Counted from the first letter of the stretch, positions 14,747-23,437 are shown. The stretch is 33,411 bases of DNA from Planctomycetota bacterium (GCA_020060765.1 JAGUZQ010000101.1:1-33411), one strand, 5' to 3'. The notes: generated by a model from the letters alone, not told the origin. Program-made: numbers and translations.

Positions 14747-16618
14747 TTACCCCACCCCAGCCCACTGGCTCCACGTCCACAGCAACCATAGGCGATGGGA
14801 GTGGTCGGCGCGGTTGGCGAGATGCTCTTGCCAGAGAGTTTCGATGTCGGCGCGGTTGAACAGCGCGGGATCTAGCGACAGCGTGGCGTCCTGCGCGGGT
14901 TGGCGCAGGTCGGTTTTGAGCCACCTATCCAGCGGCAGCATGAAACCGTGTTTCTTGCGCTTGATAATGGCGGCGGGCAGAATTTTTTTCCCGCATTGGC
15001 GCAGCAGATATTTACCGGTCAGGCGAAGCAGTTTCATGTTCATCGGCAAGCGGCAGCAGAATTCGACCAGCTTATGATCTAGGAAGGGACTGCGCGCCTC
15101 CAGTCCGTGCGCCATGCTCATGCGATCGACCTTGACGAGAATGTCGTCAGGCAGATAGGTCTGCAGATCGACCCGCAACATCTGTTCGACCGGTTCGCAC
15201 TCACGCCATTTTTCCGCCGCCTGCCGGATGAGGTCGTCTTCTCCTGAAAGACTTGGCAGAAGATGCGCCGTTGCTTCCGCGCTGAAGGGCATGGTCGCCA
15301 GTGCGAGAGGGTCGCTTTCCAGCCGCTCCGCCTGTTCGCAAAACAGGCGCGCTTTTTTTATCACCGAATCGCCGTAATAGCCGGGGGAGACCGGCAGCAT
15401 TTTAAAAAAACGTTCCCCGCCACAGCGCAGGAGGCGCGGAATTTTCCGATAATAATTGCTCCACGCTTGCGCCGCGTGCCGACGGTAACCGGCCAGCAGT
15501 TCGTCCGCGCCGTCTCCCGACAGGGCGACGGTTACGTGCCTGCGCGTCATTTCAGACAACAGCCACACATTCGCCGCCGAGGAATCGCCGAACGGCTCGC
15601 CGAAAATCTCCGCCATTCGCGGCAGCAATTCGCGGACAGAAACCGTGGCGGTTTCCGCGTGATGTTCGGTTTGCAGAAACTTGGCGACGGTTTGCGCAGA
15701 GGCGGATTCGTCGTAACTGCTGTCGGCAAAACCGAGGGAAAAAGTTTTCACCTGTCCCGCCTGCCGCATCAGCGCAGCAATCACCGACGAATCCAGCCCG
15801 CCCGACAGAAACGCCCCCAGCGGCACCTCGCTGACCAGCCGCTTTTTCACCGCCTGCGACAACAGGTCTTCAAATTCCCGCAGCAGAATTTCCTCGTAGC
15901 TGCAATCCGTTTCACCCGGCGGCGGCAAATCCCAGTAACGCCTGATTGCAATTTTAGCGTTTTCGTATAGCAGGTAATGCGCGGGCAGGAGTTTGCGTAT
16001 TTCACGGTAAATCGTCAGCGGCGCGGGGATGTAGCCGTATTTGAAATAATGCGCGGTAGCGTCGTCGTCGCGGGAAAGATTTGGGGAAATTTCTTTCATC
16101 CTGGCCAGCGCCGAAAGTTCGGAAGCGAAGGCAAAAATACTTCCCGCGTTGCTATAAAAAAACGGTTTCTGTCCCAGCCGGTCGCGCGCGCAGAAGAGGC
16201 GCTTGGTATCCGCGTCGTAAATCGCGAACGCGAACATGCCTTCCAGCCGCGAGAGAATTTTTTCCGGAGAAGACGAATCCCATTCCCCGCGCGCGGCGCA
16301 ATATAAATGCAGGATGGTTTCGCTGTCTGAGTTGGTCTGGAAAACCGCGCCTGCCTGTTCCAGTTCTTTCCGCAAGTCGCGGAAGTTGTAAATCTCGCCA
16401 TTGGCAACAAGTGAAACTTTCCCGTCCCGGGAAATCAGCGGCTGCGCGCCGCCCTCCACGTCGATCACGGCCAGCCGCCGGTGCCCGAGCGCGAAGCCCT
16501 CCCCCGCGCAAATACCTTCCCCATCCGGCCCCCGGTGCGCGAGGGCGTGACACATCCTCGCGACGCCTGGCCGCGCACGGGCTTCCTCCATGCCGATTAT
16601 TCCGCAGATTCCGCACAT
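14747..16618 (-). CDS. asnB: asparagine synthetase (glutamine-hydrolysing)
   Basis: The start is chosen so that the protein begins MCGICGIIG, which leaves Cys as the N-terminal nucleophile after Met removal, as the enzyme needs. The 623-aa product has the class II glutaminase domain (HRGPDGEG, GHRRLAVIDVEGG, NGEIYNF) and then the ATP-pyrophosphatase synthetase domain with the PP-loop SGGLDSS and ALSGDGADELLAGY. It makes asparagine from aspartate, glutamine and ATP; members of this size also occur in exopolysaccharide and peptide-modification loci. It stands alone here, divergent from the candidate effector gene. No clear Shine-Dalgarno was seen at the chosen start. Confidence 0.95.
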   Translation of the reverse strand: MCGICGIIGMEEARARPGVARMCHALAHRGPDGEGICAGEGFALGHRRLAVIDVEGGAQPLISRDGKVSLVANGEIYNFRDLRKELEQAGAVFQTNSDSETILHLYCAARGEWDSSSPEKILSRLEGMFAFAIYDADTKRLFCARDRLGQKPFFYSNAGSIFAFASELSALARMKEISPNLSRDDDATAHYFKYGYIPAPLTIYREIRKLLPAHYLLYENAKIAIRRYWDLPPPGETDCSYEEILLREFEDLLSQAVKKRLVSEVPLGAFLSGGLDSSVIAALMRQAGQVKTFSLGFADSSYDESASAQTVAKFLQTEHHAETATVSVRELLPRMAEIFGEPFGDSSAANVWLLSEMTRRHVTVALSGDGADELLAGYRRHAAQAWSNYYRKIPRLLRCGGERFFKMLPVSPGYYGDSVIKKARLFCEQAERLESDPLALATMPFSAEATAHLLPSLSGEDDLIRQAAEKWRECEPVEQMLRVDLQTYLPDDILVKVDRMSMAHGLEARSPFLDHKLVEFCCRLPMNMKLLRLTGKYLLRQCGKKILPAAIIKRKKHGFMLPLDRWLKTDLRQPAQDATLSLDPALFNRADIETLWQEHLANRADHSHRLWLLWTWSQWAGVG

Positions 16619-16755
16619 GCCGAGATTATCCGGTACTGGCGAAGTAGAGTCATTAAAAAAATCCGGGGAGAGTTTTTTTTGTAACAAAGAGAATTCTCTT
16701 CCGGTAAAGTAATATGTACGGTTATCGTGTTTTAAGTTCCCAGTGGAGATAAATC

Positions 16756-17829
16756 ATGAGCAGCGGAATCGGCGGAATTCGTGGACCAGAGACCACCAAT
16801 CAGGCGCAGGAAGTACAGAGTTCCAAGCCTACTTCCTTTGCCGGTAAATTAGCCAGGCTGGCGCTGGCAATCCCGCGCGGCATCGGGAATCTTCTGGCCA
16901 GAATCGGCGGCGCGATAAAAAAGGGATTGAGCGAGTTCACCGCACGCCTGAGCGGCTCCGGCGGCACTGGTCGCGCCGCCCAGGTGAACGATGGCGTTCC
17001 CGGCACCGTCCGCAGGCTGACGTCGCAGGCCGGTAAACTGCCCCAGGATCAGCAGCAGCAGGCCGAGGACAAGCTGAACGGCTTGCTTCGCAACGGCGGC
17101 ATCCCCAAAAATCTGGCGCTTTCGATCGACAACGGAGAGGTCAAACTCACCTCCTCCTCCAGCAAGCAGTTGGGCGGCTCCGAAGACCTCGCCCTGTTCA
17201 AGGATATTCTCGCCTCGAAAATCGGCAACCATCACGAGAAAGCCGTCGGCAGCAAGGTCGGCGACCAGTCCGGGCCGGAATTTAATTTCAGCAACCAGTT
17301 CAAGATCGACATCAACCGCGACACCTACACCCTGATCGGCTCCGACGGTTCGTCCCAATCGCTGCATTCAAAAAGCGCCGAAAACACCGATTACCAGGAA
17401 GTCGAACAGCAGTGGCAGAAGTTCTGCGGCGACGACCCCGAGGTGGCGTTCAACCTCTCGCGCGTCATGACCCAGTCGATGGGCAACTCCCTGCTGGATC
17501 TCATGGAGATGAAGTGCGGCGTGGAGATGGAAGGCGGAAAAGGCTCCTCCATCCGGGACGGCAACACCCCCGAACGGAAATCCAGTTCGGTGAAGGTGCT
17601 GGAGAACGGCAATTTTCAGATTTCCATCACCCGCAATATCAACGTCGGCCTGGTCACCGATGGCACTGGCGCGTTCATGTGCGACCCGGAACACAGCACC
17701 AACCATCAGTCGGTGACAATCGAAATCCCGCGCTCCGCACTCAAGGGCAGTCCCACCGCCCAGGAAATGTTGTCGCAGATAACCTTCGCCACGCCGCCAC
17801 GCGAGGACATCGAACTGACCTCGACGTGA
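16756..17829 (+). CDS. unrecognised protein, candidate type III secretion effector
   Basis: This 357-aa protein starts at ATG with GGAG 8 bases upstream. No family was recognised. The first 25 residues are rich in Ser, Gly, Thr, Gln and Asn (MSSGIGGIRGPETTNQAQEV) without a Sec signal, as in type III secretion signals. Residues about 27-60 are a basic amphipathic segment (FAGKLARLALAIPRGIGNLL) that could touch membranes. Then comes QDQQQQAEDKLNGLLRNGG and a mixed C-terminal domain ending in SVTIEIPRSALKG. The next gene encodes a CesT-family chaperone, which usually sits beside its cargo. A 14-bp palindrome (AAGAGAATTCTCTT, 16687-16700) is upstream. Effector status is inferred from composition and context only. 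Confidence 0.75.
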   Translation: MSSGIGGIRGPETTNQAQEVQSSKPTSFAGKLARLALAIPRGIGNLLARIGGAIKKGLSEFTARLSGSGGTGRAAQVNDGVPGTVRRLTSQAGKLPQDQQQQAEDKLNGLLRNGGIPKNLALSIDNGEVKLTSSSSKQLGGSEDLALFKDILASKIGNHHEKAVGSKVGDQSGPEFNFSNQFKIDINRDTYTLIGSDGSSQSLHSKSAENTDYQEVEQQWQKFCGDDPEVAFNLSRVMTQSMGNSLLDLMEMKCGVEMEGGKGSSIRDGNTPERKSSSVKVLENGNFQISITRNINVGLVTDGTGAFMCDPEHSTNHQSVTIEIPRSALKGSPTAQEMLSQITFATPPREDIELTST

Positions 17830-17852
17830 GCCGCGCTCTGCTTATGATTTGC

Positions 17853-17895
17853 GCCGCCGCTTTATCCCGACGGGGAAGCGGCGGCTGTTTGTTGT
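17853..17895 (+). terminator. rho-independent terminator after the candidate effector gene
   Basis: GCCGCCGCTT (17853-17862) and AAGCGGCGGC (17876-17885) pair perfectly over a 13-base loop, followed by TGTTTGTTGTTG. It lies between the candidate effector and its chaperone, so the two may be produced at different levels, with partial read-through. Confidence 0.75.
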
Positions 17896-17956
17896 TGACT
17901 TATCCGTCAGGCGGAATTAAAAACAGACGAAGACAACTTTTGCAGGAGACAGCGGA

Positions 17957-18421
17957 ATGAACGCGGACGCGATTCTGAAAGAACTGGGCAACGAGATAGG
18001 GTTGGGCGAAATAAGTTTCGGCGACAACAATGTCTGCCGCATAGTGTTTGACGAAGTGCTGGAAGTGGATTTTGAAAAGGTCGGCGGAGAGATTCTTTTC
18101 GTTCACGCGCCGGTCGCCAAACTGCCTGCTGGCGGCTGCGAAAAGGCGTACGCGGAAATGCTGGCCGCCAATCTCTTCGGACAAGGTACCGGCGGGGCAG
18201 TGCTGGCTCTCGACGACGCCTTGGGCGAGATAGTGATGTATCTGAAATATCCGGTAGAAACCGTCGATTACCATAGCTTTAAAACCGACCTGGAGAAATT
18301 CCTGAACGCGTTGTCGGACTGGCGGGAAAAGGTTCCCTCCCTCTGCGCTCAGGCGAAAACAGCCACTGCGAAAAATGACAGCTCCGCTCCGCACGCTAAT
18401 ACCAATTTCCTGAGAGTCTAA
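17957..18421 (+). CDS. CesT-family type III secretion chaperone
   Basis: The 154-aa acidic protein matches the CesT/Tir-chaperone layout closely. It has an N-terminal helix, then IGLGEISFGDNNVCRIVFDE (family form: IGvgsIsF-ENxxCxFxiDE), a strand like LFVHAPVAKLP, a helix ending LAANLFGQGTGGAVLALDD (family ANLW...nGGpxL), and a final strand/helix MYLKYPVETVDYHSF. Such chaperones dimerise in the cytoplasm, keep one effector secretion-competent and deliver it to the type III ATPase. The last 30 residues are Ala/Ser-rich and probably disordered. GGAG precedes the ATG. The previous gene is the likely cargo; no secretion apparatus genes are in the window. Confidence 0.87.
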   Translation: MNADAILKELGNEIGLGEISFGDNNVCRIVFDEVLEVDFEKVGGEILFVHAPVAKLPAGGCEKAYAEMLAANLFGQGTGGAVLALDDALGEIVMYLKYPVETVDYHSFKTDLEKFLNALSDWREKVPSLCAQAKTATAKNDSSAPHANTNFLRV

Positions 18422-18430
18422 GAAACTCCC

Positions 18431-19378
18431 ATGACCGAGCATATTAAAGATCATACGCTTTCTTCCAACCGACAGGATACCTCCTGCGTGATCAAGCATG
18501 TCACCTGGGTGGGGATGGCGATCAACCTGCTGCTGTCGGGCGTGAAATTCGCGGCCGGCATTTTCGGCAACAGCCACGCCGTCATCGCCGACGCGGTGCA
18601 CAGCCTGTCGGACATGGCCACCGACGTGGCGATTCTTATCGGCGTGCGGTACTGGGACAAGCCGCCGGACGAATGCCACCCCTACGGCCATCGCCGTATC
18701 GAAATGCTGGTCACCGCCTTTATCGGCATAGTGCTCGCTTCGGTCGCCGTCGGCATGATTTACCAGGCGCTGACAGGGTTCCGGATTCATTCCGACACGC
18801 ATCCGGAATGGCCGCCGCTGATTGCGGCGCTGGTTTCGATTGTCGTCAAGGAACTCCTCTACCGCTGGACGGCGCGTACCGGCATCCGCATAAAATCCTC
18901 CGCCGTGATCGCCAACGCCTGGCATCACCGCTCCGACGCGCTGAGTTCGATTCCTGCTGCTGCTGCGGTGGGCGTAGCTCTGGTTTATCCCCAGTTTGGT
19001 TTTGTCGACGCAATTGGCGCAATGGTGGTTTCGGTCATGATCCTGCAGGCGGCCTGGAGCATACTCCGTGCACCGCTGGGCAAACTGGTCGACGAAGGCG
19101 CGCCGGAAGCGACCCTGCGGCAGATCGAACAGATCGCCCGTGCCACCGCCGGAGTGAAAGACGTACACAAGCTGCGCACCCGATACGTCGGCTGCTCGGG
19201 ACTTGAAGTCGACATGCATGTGCTGGTCGACGCCGATATTTCGGTAAAAGCGGGTCACGACATTGCCTCGCAGGTCAAGCATCGCCTGATTTCTGCAACG
19301 TCAGACGTAGTGGAAACGATCATTCATATCGAGCCGCCGGAAGATGTTCAGCATAACCATCTTCCGGACAAGATGTAA
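18431..19378 (+). CDS. cation diffusion facilitator (CDF) family metal exporter
   Basis: The 315-aa membrane protein begins 9 bases after the chaperone stop. It has the CDF pattern: hydrophobic helices, NSHAVIADAVHSLSDMATD (metal-site HxxxD in helix II), GHRRIEMLVTAF, a second site in WHHRSDALSS (helix V), and a cytoplasmic C-terminal domain with GVKDVHKLRTRYVGCSGLEVDMHV. It should export Zn2+, Fe2+ or a related divalent ion by proton exchange. His in both site motifs favours zinc; this is inference. The close spacing suggests transcription with the chaperone gene, although the functions do not clearly match. Confidence 0.92.
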   Translation: MTEHIKDHTLSSNRQDTSCVIKHVTWVGMAINLLLSGVKFAAGIFGNSHAVIADAVHSLSDMATDVAILIGVRYWDKPPDECHPYGHRRIEMLVTAFIGIVLASVAVGMIYQALTGFRIHSDTHPEWPPLIAALVSIVVKELLYRWTARTGIRIKSSAVIANAWHHRSDALSSIPAAAAVGVALVYPQFGFVDAIGAMVVSVMILQAAWSILRAPLGKLVDEGAPEATLRQIEQIARATAGVKDVHKLRTRYVGCSGLEVDMHVLVDADISVKAGHDIASQVKHRLISATSDVVETIIHIEPPEDVQHNHLPDKM

Positions 19379-19401
19379 GCAGAAAAACACCTTTCCTTTC
19401 C

Positions 19402-19430
19402 TTGACAGCGTCCCGTTTTTTGGTTATATT
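19402..19430 (+). promoter_or_regulatory. sigma70-type promoter for the FapA-like gene
   Basis: TTGACA (19402-19407), a 17-base spacer, then TATATT (19425-19430). The spacer begins with three bases followed by TCCCGTTTTT, a combination repeated at 32402 upstream of the FecR gene. Confidence 0.75.
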
Positions 19431-19489
19431 CTGGTTTATGAAGGCATGTTTTCCGCACTTGCGTAATAATTGAAAGTCGGGATCAGATC

Positions 19490-20911
19490 GTGACCGCATT
19501 CGCCTACAAACTAAAAGCCGATCATGACGAGATGGTGGCCAGTCTCAGCGTGGTTCCGCGTGAGCCGGGGACGATTATCGACCGGGAAGGGCTGGATAAG
19601 GAACTGCGGGAGAATAACGTTACCTTCGGCCTCGACGAGGCAGCTATTGCCAAGGCTTTCGCCGGAATTAACGAACTTTCGGAGGGAAGCGAAGTCATCG
19701 TTATCGCCCGCGGCAAATTCCCTAAACACGGCAAGGACGGCTACATCGATTTCAAGATGGACGTCAGCGGGGCTGCCAAGTACCAGGGTTCGGACAACCT
19801 GGAGGAAGACGTCGTCGACTACAAGGAGGCGACGAGGGTGGTTTCGGTCAAGCCTGGCGACCTGATCGCCGAGCTGGCGCAGCCGGTGGCGGGACAGAAA
19901 GGTTATACCCTCAACGGCACCGAACTGCCCGCGCGGGAAGGAAAAAAAGTAACGCTCCGCGCCAGTTCCGGAGTCGAGGCCGACCGTTCCGGCACTAAAT
20001 TCACCGCCACCTCCGAGGGTCGACCGATTTTCTTCGCCGAGTCGCTGGAGGTAAGCCCCCTGTTCACGGTGGAGGGCGATGTCGATCTCTCCTCCGGCAA
20101 CGTCAAGTTCAACGGGCACGTCGTCGTCACCGGCAACGTGCTGGACGATTTCACCATCGAGGCCAATTCGGTGGAAATCATGGGAGTGGTAGGCGCGGTC
20201 AAGATCCGCAGCGGCGGCCCCCTGTCTATCCGCGGCGGCGTCAACGGTCGCGACAAGGCGGAGATCTACGCCGAAGGCGACACCAATATCAAATACATCA
20301 ACCAGGCCAAGGTTACGGTGCTGGCCAACCTCAAGGTCAGCCGGGAGATAGTCAACTCCCGTATCTGGTGCCGGGGGCGGGTGAAGGCGGAGAAGATCAT
20401 CGGCGGCGACTGCCTGGGTCTGGCCGGGGTCGAGGCCAGCATTCTCGGCTCCGAACTGGGAGTCAGCACCACTATCGAGCCTGGTACCAACTTCGAGGTG
20501 CGCGCGCTGGACGAGCAGCTTGGCGAAATGATGGAAAAAATCGATGAGATGTTGCGGCCTGTGCGCAACTTCTTCGGTGACCGCGTCCGCTACCGGGGTC
20601 TGCCACAGCAGAAAAAAGACGAATTCAAGCAAACCTACCAGAACTTCACAGAGTTGAAAAATCGCTATATCGAAGTCGCGGAAGAGCGGGACAAAATTCT
20701 GGCTTCCTCCAAGTATACTCCAGTAAAGGAAGTGATCGCGCGCAAGCTGGTCTACCAGGACGTGTTTATCCGCACCGACATGTGCATGCGCCAGTTCAAG
20801 ACCCAGCTTACCGGCCCGGTGGCGCTGATCGAGGACATCGACACTTCCACCATCCGCCCCGCCGCATACGTTCCCGGCAAGGGCATCGTGGACGACAGTG
20901 AGGAAAGCTGA
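19490..20911 (+). CDS. FapA family (DUF342) polymer-shell-like protein
   Basis: The 473-aa product starts at a GTG, the first start after the promoter, with only a weak GGGAT ribosome site. The family layout is clear: an N-terminal alpha/beta domain (FGLDEAAIAKAFAGI, then ARGKFPKHGKDGYIDF), the GDLIAELAQPVAGQKGYTLN motif, a right-handed beta-helix around residues 175-300 (VEGDVDLSSGNVKFNGHVV, then IMGVVGAVKIRSGGPLSIRGG), and a C-terminal coiled coil around 330-400. FapA-type proteins are linked to flagellar assembly or surface regulation in some bacteria, but the biochemical role is not settled. The stop overlaps the next start (TGATG), so it is coupled to a CheY-like receiver. Confidence 0.88.
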   Translation: MTAFAYKLKADHDEMVASLSVVPREPGTIIDREGLDKELRENNVTFGLDEAAIAKAFAGINELSEGSEVIVIARGKFPKHGKDGYIDFKMDVSGAAKYQGSDNLEEDVVDYKEATRVVSVKPGDLIAELAQPVAGQKGYTLNGTELPAREGKKVTLRASSGVEADRSGTKFTATSEGRPIFFAESLEVSPLFTVEGDVDLSSGNVKFNGHVVVTGNVLDDFTIEANSVEIMGVVGAVKIRSGGPLSIRGGVNGRDKAEIYAEGDTNIKYINQAKVTVLANLKVSREIVNSRIWCRGRVKAEKIIGGDCLGLAGVEASILGSELGVSTTIEPGTNFEVRALDEQLGEMMEKIDEMLRPVRNFFGDRVRYRGLPQQKKDEFKQTYQNFTELKNRYIEVAEERDKILASSKYTPVKEVIARKLVYQDVFIRTDMCMRQFKTQLTGPVALIEDIDTSTIRPAAYVPGKGIVDDSEES

Positions 20912-21354
20912 TGGCAAAGAGATATTCGGTACTAGACATCAAGGATCTCGACGCCAAGTTCCGCGACTTGCTGGATGACAAGATGTGGAGTTACGTCGTG
21001 GTCGAGCCGTCCCTCGCCGCGCGCCGCAATCTGATCAACTACATGCGCAAGGCCGGTTGCGAAAACGTGATTGAGGCCAAGGACGGGATGGAAGGCCTGA
21101 TGAAGTGCAAGGAAATCGGCAGCACCGTGACGGCGATTGTCGACCTGAAGGCGCCGGTGCTGAACGGGGCTGATTTCCTGCGCCACTTCAAGGCCGCGCC
21201 GGAACTCGCCGACGCCAAGGTCATCCTGACCGGCACCGACGGGCGCAAGGAACTGATCGTGGCGGTGTTCCGCGCCGGAGCCAACGCCTATATGAAAAAG
21301 CCGTTCCCCCCCGAAACGCTGATCGAAAAACTCAAGTCCCTGGGCGCGATGTGA
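20911..21354 (+). CDS. single-domain response regulator (CheY-like) with altered acidic pocket
   Basis: The 147-aa protein has a 27-residue N-terminal extension, then one receiver domain. The phosphate-accepting Asp78 (AIVDLKAPVLNG), Thr107 (VILTGT) and Lys129/130 (AYMKKPF) are kept. The usual acidic pair at the end of the first strand is Glu-Pro here (VVVEPS, residues 29-34), so Mg2+ binding may differ. There is no output domain, so it probably acts by protein contact, as CheY does. Its start overlaps the stop of the FapA-like gene, which strongly suggests that the two proteins work together. Confidence 0.9.
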   Translation: MAKRYSVLDIKDLDAKFRDLLDDKMWSYVVVEPSLAARRNLINYMRKAGCENVIEAKDGMEGLMKCKEIGSTVTAIVDLKAPVLNGADFLRHFKAAPELADAKVILTGTDGRKELIVAVFRAGANAYMKKPFPPETLIEKLKSLGAM

Positions 21355-21394
21355 ATCCTGCAACGGCCTGGAATTATAGTTAAATCCACATGAG

Positions 21395-22189
21395 TCAAGC
21401 CTCTTCCTGGTCGTTGCGCAGATACCGCGGAGAACGGCCAAATATTTTCTTGAACGCGCGGGAAAAATAAAAAACATTATTATAGCCGAGTTCGGAAGCC
21501 AGCCTTTTCAGACTGATGTCGGAAGACATCAACATCTTCCACGCATCGCGCATCCGCAACTGCTCCATGAATTTGTGCGGCGTCAGGCCGCCGGAGAATT
21601 TCACAAACACGCGATGGAAATAATTTGCCGCCAGACCCGCTTGGGCGGCGATATCACGCAGGGGTGGATTTCCCCGGTAGCATTCCTGCATGAAATCAAG
21701 CGCCAACGCCATTTTTCTTGTCATGGCATCGATATGTTCCGGTTCGGTCGCGCATTGCCTCGTCAAACTGGCATAGATCCATAGCAGCATGCTCTGTATC
21801 TGCCAGCGGGAAGCACCTCCCGGGTTTTCCTCTCCAGTTCCCAGGCGCAAATAGCAATCATCCCAAACGCGGAAAGTTTCCAGCCGCCACCGCAGCACCT
21901 TGTCGGCTTTAAGACAAAAGGCAGACCTGACCAGGGGATTGAAAACCCCGTGCAGCCAATAGACCTCCATCCGGTTCCGGCAGATATTTCGGGAGGAAAT
22001 GTTGGCGGGAAGAAAGTAACAATACCCCGCCGATAACTTGTGCCTGGTTTCCCCCACGCAAGCAAACGCCTCCCCCTTCACAACGAAGTAAAACCTGAAA
22101 ATCGGCGGGTAGAATTCTTTTTCCGTAGTCCACTTGCCAGTGCAGATGGAATGTCCCGACATGACGGGCAAAATAGGGAAAGCTTCCAT
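21395..22189 (-). CDS. AraC-family transcriptional regulator
   Basis: The start is the ATG at 22189, with AGGA 8 bases upstream; the frame extends to a TTG at 22207, but that would place the ribosome site inside the gene. The 264-aa product has an N-terminal cupin-like sensing half (FYFVVKGEAFACVGETRHKL) and two helix-turn-helix units in the last 100 residues: LRDIAAQAGLAANYFHRVF and LKRLASELGYNNVFYFSRAFKKIFGRSP. It likely senses a small ligand and controls the divergent UroD-family gene from the shared 131-base gap. Confidence 0.93.
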   Translation of the reverse strand: MEAFPILPVMSGHSICTGKWTTEKEFYPPIFRFYFVVKGEAFACVGETRHKLSAGYCYFLPANISSRNICRNRMEVYWLHGVFNPLVRSAFCLKADKVLRWRLETFRVWDDCYLRLGTGEENPGGASRWQIQSMLLWIYASLTRQCATEPEHIDAMTRKMALALDFMQECYRGNPPLRDIAAQAGLAANYFHRVFVKFSGGLTPHKFMEQLRMRDAWKMLMSSDISLKRLASELGYNNVFYFSRAFKKIFGRSPRYLRNDQEEA

Positions 22190-22222
22190 GTTTTTGTTCC
22201 TGCCCAATAGTTAAGATAGTGT

Positions 22223-22251
22223 ATGTTAAATCAATATTGTAAAGTTGTCAA
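22223..22251 (-). promoter_or_regulatory. promoter of the AraC-family gene
   Basis: On the minus strand: TTGACA (22251-22246), a 17-base spacer and TAACAT (22228-22223). Its -35 overlaps that of the promoter firing the other way. Confidence 0.65.
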
Positions 22252-22273
22252 TCGTCTTCAGCCGTAATATATT
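22245..22273 (+). promoter_or_regulatory. promoter of the UroD-family gene
   Basis: TTGTCA (22245-22250), a 17-base spacer and TATATT (22268-22273). The -35 hexamer shares six bases with the minus-strand -35. Confidence 0.7.
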
Positions 22274-22320
22274 GTATGTGTACTGTTAAACATCCAACGC
22301 ACTTCAAAAAGGATACAGGC

Positions 22321-23436
22321 ATGAATTCGCGAGAGAGGCTTTGCGTGGCGATCAGAAACGGTCAGCCGGATCGCGTACCGGTTTCGCTGGGCTTGAGCGA
22401 GCCAGGCCCATTTCTGGGCATCGACAACATCCAGTTCTATTGGGAGCGGCAAATTCCCGAATGGAAAGCCCGTTTTCTGGCGGAACATGAAAAATTCGGT
22501 TCTGATTCGTATCTGCACGTGGTCGCGGATACATCACCGCACGATCCGGAATGCGAAATCTGCGAGGTCAAAGCCGAAGCCGCCAAGGTCGAATTCTCCC
22601 GCATCGTCCATACCCGGTACGGAGATTTATGCTCTCGGCACCTGATAGGGCTGGACTGCGTGCCCAGCGTGATTTCACCTGCGGTGAACGATCCGGAAAA
22701 AGATTTCCCGAAAGCGTTGGAATTGCTTGAACATCCGGACACGAAGGATTTGGGGGAGATCCATGCCGCAGTGGAATTCACGGGAGAAAATGCGCACGTG
22801 GGCTTTTGGCTCCCCTCGCCGATTGACTGGTGGCGATCATTGCGCGGCGCGCAAAACATGATTATGGATTTGTACGACTATCCCGAACTCATAAAAAAAC
22901 TTTTTTCCGCTTATCGCGAGTACGGAGTGGCACTGGTTGAGCATGTGTTGACAGAGACCGGAGTGCAGTCGGTGGGAATTGGCGGGTCGACCACTTCCAT
23001 GAGCGTGATAAGTCCGGAAATACATCGCGAGCATACGCTGGACTTCGGTCGCGCCGTGTGCGATAAAGCGCACGAATTCGCTATCCCGGTGCAATACCAC
23101 ATGTGCGGCAAATCCCGCCAGGCGCTGGCAATAACGGCGGAAATGGGGGTAGACGGCTTTGACGCGCTGGAATCGCCGCCGACCGGCAACGTCGACCTGG
23201 CTGAAGTTAAAAAGACTTTTGGGAGCAGGATTTCGCTGCGGGGCAACGTGAACTCCATCCACGTGATGGTCAACGGCTCGCCCGCTGAGGTAGAGAAGGA
23301 TGTCATGCGCTGCATGTCCGCCGCCAAGGAGAACGGGGGTTTTATTCTGGCCGTGGGCGATCAGATGCCGGTCAACGCGCCGCGCGAAAATATTCTGGCC
23401 TTGGTTGAATATGGCAAAAAATACGGGGAATACTGA
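22321..23436 (+). CDS. uroporphyrinogen decarboxylase (UroD/MtaA) family protein
   Basis: The start MNSRERLCVAIRNGQPDRVPV is the usual opening of this family, with AAGGA 7 bases upstream; an ATG 15 codons earlier lacks it. The 371-aa TIM-barrel protein contains the zinc-site motif HMCGKS (HxCG) near residue 260, GVDGFDALESPPTGNVDL, and ISLRGNVNSIHVMVNGSP. That motif points to the corrinoid methyltransferase branch (MtaA/CmuA) rather than haem synthesis. The third zinc ligand, usually a Cys in GC before TPxEN, is not present: the sequence reads VGDQMPVNAPREN. No corrinoid protein is nearby. It ends 1 base before the convergent gene's stop. Confidence 0.88.
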   Translation: MNSRERLCVAIRNGQPDRVPVSLGLSEPGPFLGIDNIQFYWERQIPEWKARFLAEHEKFGSDSYLHVVADTSPHDPECEICEVKAEAAKVEFSRIVHTRYGDLCSRHLIGLDCVPSVISPAVNDPEKDFPKALELLEHPDTKDLGEIHAAVEFTGENAHVGFWLPSPIDWWRSLRGAQNMIMDLYDYPELIKKLFSAYREYGVALVEHVLTETGVQSVGIGGSTTSMSVISPEIHREHTLDFGRAVCDKAHEFAIPVQYHMCGKSRQALAITAEMGVDGFDALESPPTGNVDLAEVKKTFGSRISLRGNVNSIHVMVNGSPAEVEKDVMRCMSAAKENGGFILAVGDQMPVNAPRENILALVEYGKKYGEY

Positions 23437-23437
23437 C

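Noticed and set aside
17900..19282. Minus-strand 460-codon open frame opposite the chaperone and CDF genes
   Set aside because: Both plus-strand genes have clear family motifs; this frame is a shadow with no signal or domain.
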